From the NCBI GenBank assembly GCA_036378155.1, contig DASUXA010000107.1, forward strand, positions 1 through 37,246: DNA of 37,246 nt, read 5' to 3'. Every line of letters begins with the position of its first letter. Position 1 is the stretch's first letter. This document shows positions 24,340-32,340 of this stretch, one piece after another. Below the pieces are notes generated by a model. That model did no database searches. It was given only the letters and a program-made list of their open reading frames with translations, and was not told the origin of the DNA. A program made the translations under genes and the position numbers. The stretch comes from DASUXA01 sp036378155 (lineage in GTDB: Bacteria; Actinomycetota; Actinomycetes; Mycobacteriales; Micromonosporaceae).

Positions 24340-24872
24340 GAGCGCACCTCCCGGTGCAGGTCGACGACGCGGTCGACGGTCGTACGCAGCCAGCGCAGAT
24401 CCGCGTCGAGGTGGGCGATGGCGTAGTCGGCGGCGATGACGTCGCCCAGGGTCGCGCCCGGATCGGTCTTGATCGTGGTCAGTTCGCGCAGGCGGGCGGA
24501 GTGCGCCCGCTGCTGGGCGACGAGGTAGTTCCGGGCCCGGTCGACACCGGCGGCGAGCAGCGCGATGACCACCTTGGCGAGCAGCACGCTGGTGACGTGC
24601 GGCGCGGGCGGCTCGACCTCGCCGAGCCACGCGTCGAGCGCGGCACGGCCCCGATCGGTGAGGCGGAACGATGTGCGGTCCGGTCCGCCGTCGCGGTCCT
24701 GCCCGGCGAAGGCGACCAGACCGTCGCGTTCCAGCCGGCTCAGGGTCGCGTACACCTGGCCGAAGGCGAGCGGCTTGGCGTGCGGCAGCCGCTGGTCGTA
24801 CGCCCGCTTCAACTCGTATCCGTGGACCGGACCGGCGGCGAGCAGACCGAGCAGGATGTGTCCGGTCGACAT
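24336..24872 (-). CDS. PadR-family transcriptional regulator
   Basis: A 178-residue repressor. The winged helix reads GHILLGLLAAGPVHGYELKR, then LAFGQVYATLSRLERDGLV and RTSFRLTDRGRAALDAWL. The C-terminal helices (ARNYLVAQQRAHSARLREL onward) form the dimer arm of the Vir_act_alpha_C type. ATG 24872 is chosen over GTG 24881 because a promoter with -10 AATAGT ends 7 bp before it, which predicts a leaderless message; the GTG overlaps the operator. PadR proteins of this layout repress their own operon and a neighbouring exporter, released by a toxic ligand. Confidence 0.9.
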   Translation of the reverse strand: MSTGHILLGLLAAGPVHGYELKRAYDQRLPHAKPLAFGQVYATLSRLERDGLVAFAGQDRDGGPDRTSFRLTDRGRAALDAWLGEVEPPAPHVTSVLLAKVVIALLAAGVDRARNYLVAQQRAHSARLRELTTIKTDPGATLGDVIAADYAIAHLDADLRWLRTTVDRVVDLHREVRS

Positions 24873-24879
24873 GACCGAC

Positions 24880-24909
24880 ACTATTCATTGAGTGAATAGT
24901 CGCCGTCAA
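24880..24909 (-). promoter_or_regulatory. PadR operon promoter with overlapping operator
   Basis: On the minus strand TTGACG (24909-24904) and AATAGT (24885-24880) are 18 bp apart. The perfect inverted repeat ACTATTCA-N5-TGAATAGT (24880-24900) covers the -10 box and most of the spacer. A bound PadR dimer would block the promoter. The predicted start point is at or next to the ATG at 24872. Confidence 0.7.
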
Positions 24910-24955
24910 GTCGCCCGACGAGGAACGCGTGTCGCGCGCCGGTACGCCCGTTCGC

Positions 24956-26026
24956 TCAGCTTCGGAACCGGGCGGGGCTGAGTTCCGCCGGTACGTCGCT
25001 GCCACGCACCGCCGAGGCGGCGAGCCGGGCGGCTGCCGGGGCGATCTGGATGCCGTACCCGCCCTGCCCCGCCAGCCAGCAGAACGCGGGTGCCACCGGG
25101 TCGGCGCCGACCACCGGGGTGCGGTCCGCGCCGAAGGTGCGCAGCCCCGCCCAGGCGGTCAGGACCGAGCGGACGTCCAGCGTGGTGGCGGCATTGACCC
25201 GCTCGATCGCCAGCGCGACGTCGACGTCGTCGGGGCGGGCGTCGCAGGGCGCGCTGGGCGTCTCGTCGGCGGGGGAGAGCAGGACGTTCGTGCCCTCGGG
25301 GCGCAGGTAGAACGTCTCGCCCACGTCGGCGACCAGCGGCCAGGTCCGGTCGACGCCGCCGGCTCGGGCGACCACGGCGGTGCGGCGCAGCGGTCGCAGC
25401 CCGATCCCCGGTACCCCCAGCGTCTGCGCCACCTGGTCCGCCCACGCCCCGGCGGCGTTGACGACCCATCTGGCGTGCACGTCTCCGGCGCCGGTACGCA
25501 GTCGCCACCGGTTGCCGTCGTGCCGTCCGTCCAGCACCGGGGCGTCGAGCAGGACGCGTACCCCGGCGCGGCGCGCCCCGCCGAGGTAGTGCTGGTGCAG
25601 CCCGAGGACGTCGATCTCGCGGGTGTCGGCGTCCAGCAGCGCCCCGGCGAGCCACCCCGGACGCAGCGGCGGGAACATCCGCCGCACCGCCGTCTCGTCC
25701 ACCGCGACCAGGTCCGGGTTGTCGGCGTGTACCGCGCGCAGCTCGTCCACCTGGTCGGGCGGCGCGACCCACACCAGCGGGCGCGGGATGAGCAGGTTGG
25801 GTACCTCGTCGAACAGCGGTCGACTGGCAGCGGTCAGCGCGCGTACCGCCGCGCCGCCGTAGCTGTCCAGCAGCATCGCCGCCGAGCGACCGGTGGTGTG
25901 GTACGCCGCCTGGGACTCGCGTTCCAGCAGCACCACCGAACCGGTGTCGGCCAGCTCGTACGCCACGGACACGCCGGCGATGCCGGCACCGACCACAGCC
26001 ACGTCCGCTTCGATCACCACGGCCAC
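24956..26026 (-). CDS. FAD-dependent oxidoreductase, DadA/glycine oxidase type
   Basis: A 356-residue flavoprotein of the DAO superfamily. The N-terminal FAD fold is ADVAVVGAGIAGVSVAYELA, followed by LLERESQAAYHTTGRSAAML, the family's second motif. A substrate-side region holds ARWVVNAAGAWADQVAQTLG, and the C-terminal WLAGQGGYGIQIAPAAARLA closes the FAD site. Members oxidise D-amino acids, glycine, sarcosine or 2-hydroxyacids. GTG 26026 follows AGAAGG. It lies 69 bp downstream of nagA on the same strand and could be cotranscribed, but no link to amino sugar use is proven. Confidence 0.85.
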   Translation of the reverse strand: MAVVIEADVAVVGAGIAGVSVAYELADTGSVVLLERESQAAYHTTGRSAAMLLDSYGGAAVRALTAASRPLFDEVPNLLIPRPLVWVAPPDQVDELRAVHADNPDLVAVDETAVRRMFPPLRPGWLAGALLDADTREIDVLGLHQHYLGGARRAGVRVLLDAPVLDGRHDGNRWRLRTGAGDVHARWVVNAAGAWADQVAQTLGVPGIGLRPLRRTAVVARAGGVDRTWPLVADVGETFYLRPEGTNVLLSPADETPSAPCDARPDDVDVALAIERVNAATTLDVRSVLTAWAGLRTFGADRTPVVGADPVAPAFCWLAGQGGYGIQIAPAAARLAASAVRGSDVPAELSPARFRS

Positions 26027-26095
26027 ACCTTCTCACGCCCCGCGCGTCGGGTCAGCCTCGGCGGCGCCGGTCGTCGCCGGTGGCGCGGGCGTCGG

Positions 26096-27250
26096 TCACG
26101 GCAGGGTGCCGTGGGTGACCACGCCGCGCGTGAGCACCGCCCGGACCTGCAGCTGTTCGGTGAGTACCACCAGGTCGGCGTCCTTGCCGGGGTGCAGGCT
26201 GCCGGTTCGGTCGCCGATGCCGAGCAGGGTCGCGGGGGTCGTGGCGGCGGCGATCGCCGCCTGGTGGATCGGGATGCCGACGCAGCGCACCGCGTGCCGG
26301 ACGGCGGCGTCCATGGTGAGGGTACTGCCGGCGATCGTGCCGTCGGTCAGCGTGACCTTGCCGTCGCGGGCGTAGATCGGTACCGGTCCGAGGTGGAACT
26401 CGCCGTTCGCCATCCCGGCTGCCGGTGTGGCGTCGGTGACCAGCGCGATCCGGTCGGGTCCGGCGGTCGCCGTGGCGATGCGTACCGCCTCCTCGTGCAC
26501 ATGGATGCCGTCGTTGATCAGTTCGCAGACCACTGTGTCGTCGGCGAGGGCGGCGCCCGCCGGACCGGGGTCGCGATGGTGGAAGTGGCGCATCGCGTTG
26601 AACAGGTGGGTCGCCAGCCGGGCACCGGACGCGAACGCGTCGCGCGCCTGGTCGAACGTCGCCTCGGTGTGTCCGACCGCGGCGATCACGCCGGCCGCCA
26701 CGATCTCCCGTACCAGGTCCATCCCGCCCGGCAGCTCGGGCGCCACGGTGATCACCCGGATCGTCCCGCCGCCCGCGTCGAGCAGGTGCCGCAACGCCGA
26801 CAGGTCGGGAGCGAGCAGGTACTCGCTGTGGTGCGAGCCGCGCTTGCTCGGGTTGAGGAACGGCCCTTCCAGGTGCACCCCGGCGATCGTGTCGCCGCCG
26901 GTACCGTCGATGATCTCCGCGACGGTGCGCGCCGCCGCCGCCATCCGGTCGAGTTGGTCGGTGACCAGGCTGGCGAGGGTACGGGTGGTGCCGTGCCGGC
27001 GGTGGAACTCCACCGCCGCCATGATCTCGTCCGGGTCGTCGGTGGTGATCTGCGCGCCGCCGCCGCCGTGCATGTGCAGGTCGACGAAGCCGGGCAGCAC
27101 GTACTGACCGTCGAGATCGCACGGTTGCGCGTCGACGCGGGGCGGGTCGCCGGCGCCCACCCCCGCGATCCGGGTTCCGTCCACGATCAGCCAGCCGGGG
27201 TCGAGGACCCGCCGGGGCGTCACCACGCGCGCGTTCGCCAGGACGATCAC
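26096..27250 (-). CDS. nagA: N-acetylglucosamine-6-phosphate deacetylase
   Basis: Hydrolyses GlcNAc-6-P to GlcN-6-P and acetate in the cytoplasm. The 384-residue amidohydrolase shows the opening metal site FVDLHMHGGGG, the metal Glu in GVHLEGPFL, further His in VGHTEATF and THLFNAM, the substrate-binding NDGIHVHEEA and the catalytic Asp in LVTDATPAAGM. The C-terminus LHPGKDADLVVL is the usual return to the beta-sandwich. GTG 27250 starts on the family N-terminus. It takes the product of NanE, encoded nearby, to the next step. I see no GGTCTAGACC operator in front of it, so its control may differ from that of the main operon. Confidence 0.93.
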   Translation of the reverse strand: MIVLANARVVTPRRVLDPGWLIVDGTRIAGVGAGDPPRVDAQPCDLDGQYVLPGFVDLHMHGGGGAQITTDDPDEIMAAVEFHRRHGTTRTLASLVTDQLDRMAAAARTVAEIIDGTGGDTIAGVHLEGPFLNPSKRGSHHSEYLLAPDLSALRHLLDAGGGTIRVITVAPELPGGMDLVREIVAAGVIAAVGHTEATFDQARDAFASGARLATHLFNAMRHFHHRDPGPAGAALADDTVVCELINDGIHVHEEAVRIATATAGPDRIALVTDATPAAGMANGEFHLGPVPIYARDGKVTLTDGTIAGSTLTMDAAVRHAVRCVGIPIHQAAIAAATTPATLLGIGDRTGSLHPGKDADLVVLTEQLQVRAVLTRGVVTHGTLP

Positions 27251-27309
27251 GGGGACGAAGCCTAGCCCCGCGCATCCGGCACGACGCGCCGGGCGACTAA
27301 CCTACCCGG

Positions 27310-27999
27310 ATGCCTGATCCGGTTGGCCTGGTCATCTTCGACTGCGACGGCGTGCTGGTGGACACCGAGCGGCTCGCGGTACGGGTCACGGCATCGGTGG
27401 GCGAGCGGCTGGGTTGGCCGCTGACCGAGGCGGAGATCGTCGACCTGTTCCTGGGCAGGTCGCCCCGGTACGTGCGCGACCTGGTCGCCGCCCGGCTCGG
27501 CGACGAGGTCGCCGCCGTGTGGGCCGCCCAGTTCGACGCCGCGCACCGGGAGGAGGCGGAGCGGTACCTCACGCCGGTGGACGGGATCGTCGAGGCGCTC
27601 GACGAGATCACGGTACCGACGTGTGTGGCGTCGAACGGCCCGCACGAGAAGATGCGCCATACGCTCGGGCGCACCGGACTGTACGAGCGGTTCGCCGGTC
27701 GGGTGTTCAGCGCCGGCGATGTGCCGCGCGGCAAGCCCGCGCCCGACCTGTTCCTGCACGCCGCCGCGTCGATGGGTGTACCGCCGCGCGAGTGTGTCGT
27801 GGTGGAGGACAGTCGGGCGGGGGTGGACGCCGCCCGTGCGGCGGGCATGCGCTGCCTGGGGTACGCGGGTGGGCTGAGCCCGGCGGACTGGCTCGCCGGT
27901 CCGGGCACTGTGGTCTTCGACGACATGCGTGAGCTGCCGGTGCTGCTGGGCATGGCGTCGACGCGACGCGATGCGACCGGGACACGGCGTCCCGGCTAG
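27310..27999 (+). CDS. HAD-superfamily sugar phosphatase (subfamily IA)
   Basis: A 229-residue phosphatase. Motif I is FDCDGVLVDTE with nucleophile and acid Asp, motif II is in TCVASNGP, motif III is the Lys of RGKPAPDLFL and motif IV is VVVEDSRAGVDAAR. The helical cap between motifs I and II (GWPLTEAEIVDLFLGRSPRYV) resembles phosphatases of the YieH/6-phosphogluconate type. ATG 27310 has no ribosome site, but TAACCT ends 6 bp earlier, so a leaderless message is likely. It is divergent from nagA and convergent with nanE, sharing the stop tetramer CTAG with it. A role in sugar phosphate balance within this locus is inferred. Confidence 0.85.
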   Translation: MPDPVGLVIFDCDGVLVDTERLAVRVTASVGERLGWPLTEAEIVDLFLGRSPRYVRDLVAARLGDEVAAVWAAQFDAAHREEAERYLTPVDGIVEALDEITVPTCVASNGPHEKMRHTLGRTGLYERFAGRVFSAGDVPRGKPAPDLFLHAAASMGVPPRECVVVEDSRAGVDAARAAGMRCLGYAGGLSPADWLAGPGTVVFDDMRELPVLLGMASTRRDATGTRRPG

Positions 28000-28676
28000 C
28001 CCAGCGCCTCCACGTATTGTCTGGTCAGCCACGTGGGCGAGGTGATCGCGCTGCCCACCACGACCGCCCAGGCGCCCGCGTCGAGCGCCTCGCGCGCCTG
28101 TCGCGGCGTGTGGATGCGCCCCTCCGCGATCACCGGTACCGGCACCTTGCGTGCCAACTGCGCGACCAGGTCCAGGTCGGGACCGGTGGGGACGTCGCCT
28201 CCGGTGTACCCGGACAGGGTGGTCGCCACCGCGTCCGCACCCGCGTCGACAGCCGCCAGCGCGTCGTCCACAGTCGACACGTCGGCGAGCACGAGCGCGT
28301 CGGTCTGCCGGTGTACCGCCTCGACGGTGGCGGACAGCGGGCGACGGTCGGGTCGGGAACGACCGGTACCGTCCACCGCGACGATGTGCGCCCCGGCGCG
28401 TGCCACGGCGAGCGCGTGCTCGGCGGTCGGCGTGATGTACACGCCCTGCTCGCCGTCCTTCCACAGTCCGATGACCGGCACCGGTACCGCCTCGCGGGCG
28501 AGTCGCACGTCTTCGGTGCCGTTCACCCGCACGCCCGCCGCGCCGGCGCGTACCGCCGCCTCCGCCATCCGCGCCATGATCCTCGGGTCGCGCAGCGGGT
28601 CGCCGGGCTGCGCCTGGCAGGACACCACGAGTCCCCCTCGGATGGCGGTCAGCGGCTCGGGTACAGCGGACGTCAT
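27996..28676 (-). CDS. nanE: N-acetylmannosamine-6-phosphate 2-epimerase
   Basis: Converts ManNAc-6-P to GlcNAc-6-P. A 226-residue TIM barrel with the family phrases RGGLVVSCQAQPGDPLRDP, RVNGTEDVRLAR, the catalytic Lys in IGLWKDGEQGVYITPT, VADVSTVDDALAAVDAGAD-like LADVSTVDDALA, TTLSGYTGG and the Glu in VIAEGRIHTP. Length is normal. ATG 28676 follows GAAAGGATC and overlaps the kinase stop in an ATGA. As the last gene of the seven-gene operon it indicates that the imported sugar enters as ManNAc, or yields it. Confidence 0.93.
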   Translation of the reverse strand: MTSAVPEPLTAIRGGLVVSCQAQPGDPLRDPRIMARMAEAAVRAGAAGVRVNGTEDVRLAREAVPVPVIGLWKDGEQGVYITPTAEHALAVARAGAHIVAVDGTGRSRPDRRPLSATVEAVHRQTDALVLADVSTVDDALAAVDAGADAVATTLSGYTGGDVPTGPDLDLVAQLARKVPVPVIAEGRIHTPRQAREALDAGAWAVVVGSAITSPTWLTRQYVEALG

Positions 28677-29647
28677 CGATGATCCTTTCTCAGCTGCGGC
28701 GGCGTCACGGCGCGGTCCGGTCGTATGGCGGTACCGTGCGCCGGTCGGTGGGCGCGGGGCAGCGCCGCCGCGCCGATCACCCCGGCGTGCCTGCCGAGCG
28801 CGGTGGGTACCAGCCGGGGCACGGCCGGCGCGAGTATCTCGGCGCGGAACGCGTCGCGCAGCGGACCCCACCATGCCTCGCCGGTACCGGCGAGTCCGCC
28901 GGCGACCACGACCACGTCGGGGTCCAGCAGGTTGACCAGACCGCCCAGGGCGCGACCGAGCGCCGTCGCGGCACGGCTGAGCACCGCGCGCGCCACGTCG
29001 TCGGTCGCGGCGCGGGCGACCAGGGCGGCGGTGTCGGCGACGGTCAGCCCGGCGCGGTGGGCGGCACGCAGCAGCGCCGGTCCGGCGGATACCGCCTCGA
29101 GGTGGTCGGGGCGTCCGCAGGAGCAGATCGCCCCGTCGGCTGCGGGTACCGGCAGGTGACCCAGGTGACCGGCGACGCCGCTGGCGCCGGGGACCAGCAC
29201 CCCGTCGCGGATCAGCGCTCCGCCGATCCCGGTGCCGACGCTGACCACCAGCGCGCTGTCCGCGCCCGTCCCGGCGCCGTACCGGGCTTCGCCGAGCCCC
29301 GCCGCGCGTACGTCGTTGTCGACGGTCACCGGCAGGCGCAGCCGCTCGGACAGCGCGTCGGCGACCGGGGTGCCGGTCCAGCCGGTGATCAGGTCCGTGG
29401 CGGACAGCACCACCCCGCGACGCGGGTCGACCACTCCCGGCGAGCCCACGCCCGCCGCGCCGACCGGCGCGCCGGCGGCAGCCCGTACCGACGCGGCCAG
29501 CTCCGCCACGCGGGTCAGCACGGCGTCGGCGCCGTCGCGCGCCGGGGTGGGCGCCACCTCGACGGCGAGCAGCCGCCCGGTCGCGTCGACCACGCCGACG
29601 GCGGTCTTGGTACCGCCGATGTCGATGCCCAGGGTCGGCTCGTCCAT
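28673..29647 (-). CDS. ROK-family sugar kinase, probable N-acetylmannosamine kinase
   Basis: A 324-residue ATP-dependent sugar kinase. The phosphate loop is LGIDIGGTKTAVGVV at the N-terminus, the catalytic Asp is Asp112 in VDNDVRAAGLGEARYG, and VSVGTGIGGALI is the second phosphate motif. The ROK zinc site is altered: His161/His164 and Cys175-x-Cys177-Gly are present, but the usual third Cys is His182 (CSCGRPDHLE). Arg114 also replaces the Asn of the NDxN motif. Its place between the GntR repressor and nanE suggests ManNAc 6-phosphorylation; GlcNAc kinase is the alternative. ATG 29647 shares one base with the repressor's TGA. Confidence 0.88.
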   Translation of the reverse strand: MDEPTLGIDIGGTKTAVGVVDATGRLLAVEVAPTPARDGADAVLTRVAELAASVRAAAGAPVGAAGVGSPGVVDPRRGVVLSATDLITGWTGTPVADALSERLRLPVTVDNDVRAAGLGEARYGAGTGADSALVVSVGTGIGGALIRDGVLVPGASGVAGHLGHLPVPAADGAICSCGRPDHLEAVSAGPALLRAAHRAGLTVADTAALVARAATDDVARAVLSRAATALGRALGGLVNLLDPDVVVVAGGLAGTGEAWWGPLRDAFRAEILAPAVPRLVPTALGRHAGVIGAAALPRAHRPAHGTAIRPDRAVTPPQLRKDHR

Positions 29648-30426
29648 CAGTGACGCACCCGGCGGATGACGGCGGAGAAGTCGTACCGGTCGCCCCGGTA
29701 CAGGGTGTCGGTGCGCTCCACCACGCGCCCCTGGCTGTCGATGCCGATCCGGCGCACGTGCAGCGCCGCCGTGCGGGGCGGTACCGCGAGCAGGTCGGCG
29801 TACCGCTTGCCGAGGTTGACCGCGCGGGTGGTCTGCTGGGCGCGGTCGACCCGCACCCGGTAGCGGCGCTCCATCAACTCGTACAGCGAACCTTCCAGAT
29901 CCTGGTCGAGCAGCCTGGGGAACAGCCGGGCGGGCAGGTACGCCTGCTCGTGGGCGACCGGGATGTCGTCGGCGGTGCGGACCCGCTCGATGCGGAACGC
30001 GCCCGCTCCCGGTTCGATGCCCAGGTCTTTGGCGAGGTCGGCGTCGGCGTCGACGGTCTCGGCGGCGACCAGCCGCGATCCGGGACGCAAGCCTCGCGCC
30101 CGCATGTCGTCGGAGAACGACGACAGCATGAGGTCCTTCGACACGCGCGGTTCGGTGACGAACGTGCCGACCCCGCGTACCGCGTAGATCAGCCCGTCGT
30201 CGGTCAGCGAGCGGAGCGCCTGGCGGATCGTCATCCGGCTCACGTCGAACCGGGCGGCCAGTTCCCGCTCCGGGGGCAGCATATCGTGCGGCTTGAGCGT
30301 CCGCGTGATCTCTTCGCGCAGCACCTGACGCAGCCAGGCGTGCTTGGCGACGCTCGGCTTCGACCATTCCGGCTCGCCGCGTCCTACGCCGAGCGTCGAC
30401 CCGGAACGGTCGCCGGTCGTGTCCAT
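29647..30426 (-). CDS. GntR-family (HutC/DasR-type) transcriptional repressor with UTRA domain
   Basis: A 259-residue regulator. The GntR winged helix is at about residues 25-95: LREEITRTLKPHDMLPPERE, LAARFDVSRMTIRQALRSLT and GLIYAVRGVGTFV. The UTRA ligand domain follows (GAFRIERVRTADDIPVAHEQ ... RTAALHVRRIGIDSQGRVVE). This HutC subfamily binds GT-N-TA-N-AC palindromes, exactly the core of the GGTCTAGACC sites at the operon head. Phosphorylated amino sugars are typical inducers of DasR/NagR relatives. ATG 30426 is chosen for GGAGGA 7 bp upstream; ATG 30450, in an ATGA with the permease stop, is the alternative. Confidence 0.9.
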   Translation of the reverse strand: MDTTGDRSGSTLGVGRGEPEWSKPSVAKHAWLRQVLREEITRTLKPHDMLPPERELAARFDVSRMTIRQALRSLTDDGLIYAVRGVGTFVTEPRVSKDLMLSSFSDDMRARGLRPGSRLVAAETVDADADLAKDLGIEPGAGAFRIERVRTADDIPVAHEQAYLPARLFPRLLDQDLEGSLYELMERRYRVRVDRAQQTTRAVNLGKRYADLLAVPPRTAALHVRRIGIDSQGRVVERTDTLYRGDRYDFSAVIRRVRH

Positions 30427-30446
30427 CACCGTGTCCTCCGCAGGGT

Positions 30447-31307
30447 TCATCCTTTCAGGCCCGTCTGGGCCAGGCCGGCGACGAACTGGCGTTGGGCGAC
30501 GACGAACACGGCGAGTACCGGCAGGACCGTCAGCGTCGTCGCGGCGAGCTGAATATTCCAGATGTTGCCGCCGTAGGCATCGGTGTACTGGGTCAACGCC
30601 AGGGGAAGGGTGAACTTCGACTTGGTGGACAGGTACACCAGCGGTTCCAGGTACGAGTCCCAGGTGCGCAGGAACGTGAAGATGGCGACCGCGGCGAGCG
30701 CCGGTCGGGCCAGCGGCAGGGCGACCCGGCAGAACAGCCCGAAGCGGCCGAGCCCGTCCATCCGCCCGGCGTCCTCCAGTTCGCCCGGCAGGCTGAGGAA
30801 GAACTGGCGCATGACGAAGGTACCCAGGACGCTCGGCGCGCCGAAGATCGGAATGACGATCAGCGGCCAGTGCGTGTCGATCAGACCCACCTGCTGGACC
30901 AGTCGGAACAGCGGAACGATCGTCACCTCGCTGGGGATGAGCATTCCGGTGAGGACCACGAAGAACAGCGCCTGCGCGCCGGGGAACCGGATGCGGGCGA
31001 ACGCGTACCCGGACAGCGCGCACACCGCCAGCGTGCCGACGGTGACCACGGCGGCGATGTACAGGCTGTTCAGGTACTGGTGGGCGAACGGCTGCAGCTG
31101 GAAGACCTGCCGGTAGTCCGACCACAGCGGATGCACCGGGAACAGCCTCGGCGAACTGGCGTACACCTGGTTCGCCGGCAGCAGCGACGCGGTGACCATC
31201 CACCAGGTCGGGAAGACGAACGGCACGGACAGCACGACGAGTACGACGTACAGCAGCGCCTTCGCCCACCTCGGCAGCGACAGCGCTCGGGCGCGGCTAG
31301 CGCTCAT
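30447..31307 (-). CDS. CUT1 sugar ABC importer, inner-membrane permease (MalG-type)
   Basis: A 286-residue permease with six membrane helices. The EAA loop is LEDAGRMDGLGRFGLFCRVA followed by LPLARPAL, contacting the shared ATPase. The N-terminal VVLSVPFVFPTWWMVTASL and the TGMLIPSEVTIVPLFRLVQQ segment are typical of MalG/DasC relatives. It overlaps the MalF-type gene by 11 bp. There is no ATPase gene in this operon, as in other actinomycete CUT1 systems that borrow a common MsiK-like ATPase encoded elsewhere. Confidence 0.92.
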   Translation of the reverse strand: MSASRARALSLPRWAKALLYVVLVVLSVPFVFPTWWMVTASLLPANQVYASSPRLFPVHPLWSDYRQVFQLQPFAHQYLNSLYIAAVVTVGTLAVCALSGYAFARIRFPGAQALFFVVLTGMLIPSEVTIVPLFRLVQQVGLIDTHWPLIVIPIFGAPSVLGTFVMRQFFLSLPGELEDAGRMDGLGRFGLFCRVALPLARPALAAVAIFTFLRTWDSYLEPLVYLSTKSKFTLPLALTQYTDAYGGNIWNIQLAATTLTVLPVLAVFVVAQRQFVAGLAQTGLKG

Positions 31308-32325
31308 CGACGACCCACCTCCGCCGCAGCGCCCACTGCGCCGCCGTCAGCGCCAGCACGATCAGGAACAGCAGGACGCCCAGCGTGCTGGCGTAGCTGA
31401 GGTCATGCGCGACGAAACCCTGCTTGTACAGGTCGTAGACCAGCACGTTGGTCGAGTTGCCGGGACCGCCGGCGGTGAGCACCTGGATCGGCGCGAACAC
31501 CTGCAACGAACCGACCACCGTGATGATCGAGGTGAGCAGTACCGTCGGGCTGATCAGCGGAAACGTGATGCGCCAGAAGGTGCGCCAGCGGGACGCGCCG
31601 TCCAGTGCGGCCGACTCGTACAGGTGCTCGGGCACGCCCTGCAGGGCGGCGAGGAACAGCACCATGTTCAGCCCGACGTTCTTGACCACCTGGGTGACGA
31701 TCACCGCGACCAGCGCCCAGCCGCTCTGGTGCAGCCAGTTGGGACCGTGGACGCCGATCACGGCGAGGAAGCTGTTGATCCCGCCGGTGCGTTGCAGCAG
31801 CATGCCGGACACGATCGCCCAGGCGACCAGGGACACCACGACCGGCGAGAAGAAGATGGTGCGGAAGACGACGGTACCGCGCAGCTTCTGGTTGAGCAGG
31901 ACCGCCAGCAGCAGCGCCAGCGCGAGGTTGAGCACGACCAGCCCGACCGAGAACAGTGCCGTGGCTTTGAGTACCTCCGGCATCGCCGGGTCGTGCAGCA
32001 GGTGCTGGTAGTTCGCCAGTCCCGCCCAGTCCAGGGTGCCGGCGAGCACGTTCCAGCTGTGCAGGCTGTACCAGAACACGGCGACGATCGGCCACGCCAC
32101 GAAGACGAGCCAGCCCAGCAGTTGGGGAGCGACGAACAGGTACCCGGCGAGCGCGTCGCGTGACGCGCGGTTACCTGCGAGCGCGTCGCGCGACGCGCGG
32201 TTACCTGCGAGCGCGTCGCGTGACGCGCGGTTACCTGCGCGACGGCGCGCCGGTGGGGCGGGCAGCGGTCGGACGTTCCGACCGCTGCCCTGCCCGGCGC
32301 TCGTCCCCGTCGGGGCGGAGGACAC
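31297..32325 (-). CDS. CUT1 sugar ABC importer, permease (MalF-type) with an N-terminal repeat
   Basis: A 342-residue permease with six membrane helices after a 60-residue cytoplasmic lead. The core begins at GYLFVAPQLLGWLVFVAWPI. The EAA loop is LYESAALDGASRWRTFWRIT then FPLISPTV. The lead is basic and holds three exact copies of the ten-residue unit AGNRASRDAL, encoded by a 30-bp tandem repeat directly ahead of the first helix. GTG 32325 lies 15 bp after the binding protein stop, without a strong ribosome site; a shorter start cannot be excluded. Confidence 0.88.
   Translation of the reverse strand: MSSAPTGTSAGQGSGRNVRPLPAPPARRRAGNRASRDALAGNRASRDALAGNRASRDALAGYLFVAPQLLGWLVFVAWPIVAVFWYSLHSWNVLAGTLDWAGLANYQHLLHDPAMPEVLKATALFSVGLVVLNLALALLLAVLLNQKLRGTVVFRTIFFSPVVVSLVAWAIVSGMLLQRTGGINSFLAVIGVHGPNWLHQSGWALVAVIVTQVVKNVGLNMVLFLAALQGVPEHLYESAALDGASRWRTFWRITFPLISPTVLLTSIITVVGSLQVFAPIQVLTAGGPGNSTNVLVYDLYKQGFVAHDLSYASTLGVLLFLIVLALTAAQWALRRRWVVDER
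32147..32236 (-). repeat. 30-bp tandem repeat, three copies, in the MalF-type permease gene
   Basis: Copies lie at 32147-32176, 32177-32206 and 32207-32236, differing at one base (T or C after GCGTCGCG). The unit keeps the reading frame and encodes AGNRASRDAL in each copy. Confidence 0.95.
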
Positions 32326-32340
32326 CAGGGCTCACCACCC

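Noticed and set aside
22007..24439. Plus-strand open frame of 810 codons opposite the FtsX and ATPase genes
   Set aside because: Composition is low in complexity and the opposite strand has complete ABC motifs and coupled starts.
24929..27265. Plus-strand open frame of 778 codons opposite the DadA-like gene and nagA
   Set aside because: Antisense shadow; the minus strand carries full FAD and amidohydrolase motifs.
27251..27309. GntR operator in front of nagA
   Set aside because: CCTAGCCCC resembles a half site but lacks the GTCTAGAC palindrome.
32147..32236. CRISPR-like array
   Set aside because: The 30-bp units are contiguous without spacers and encode a repeated peptide in frame.
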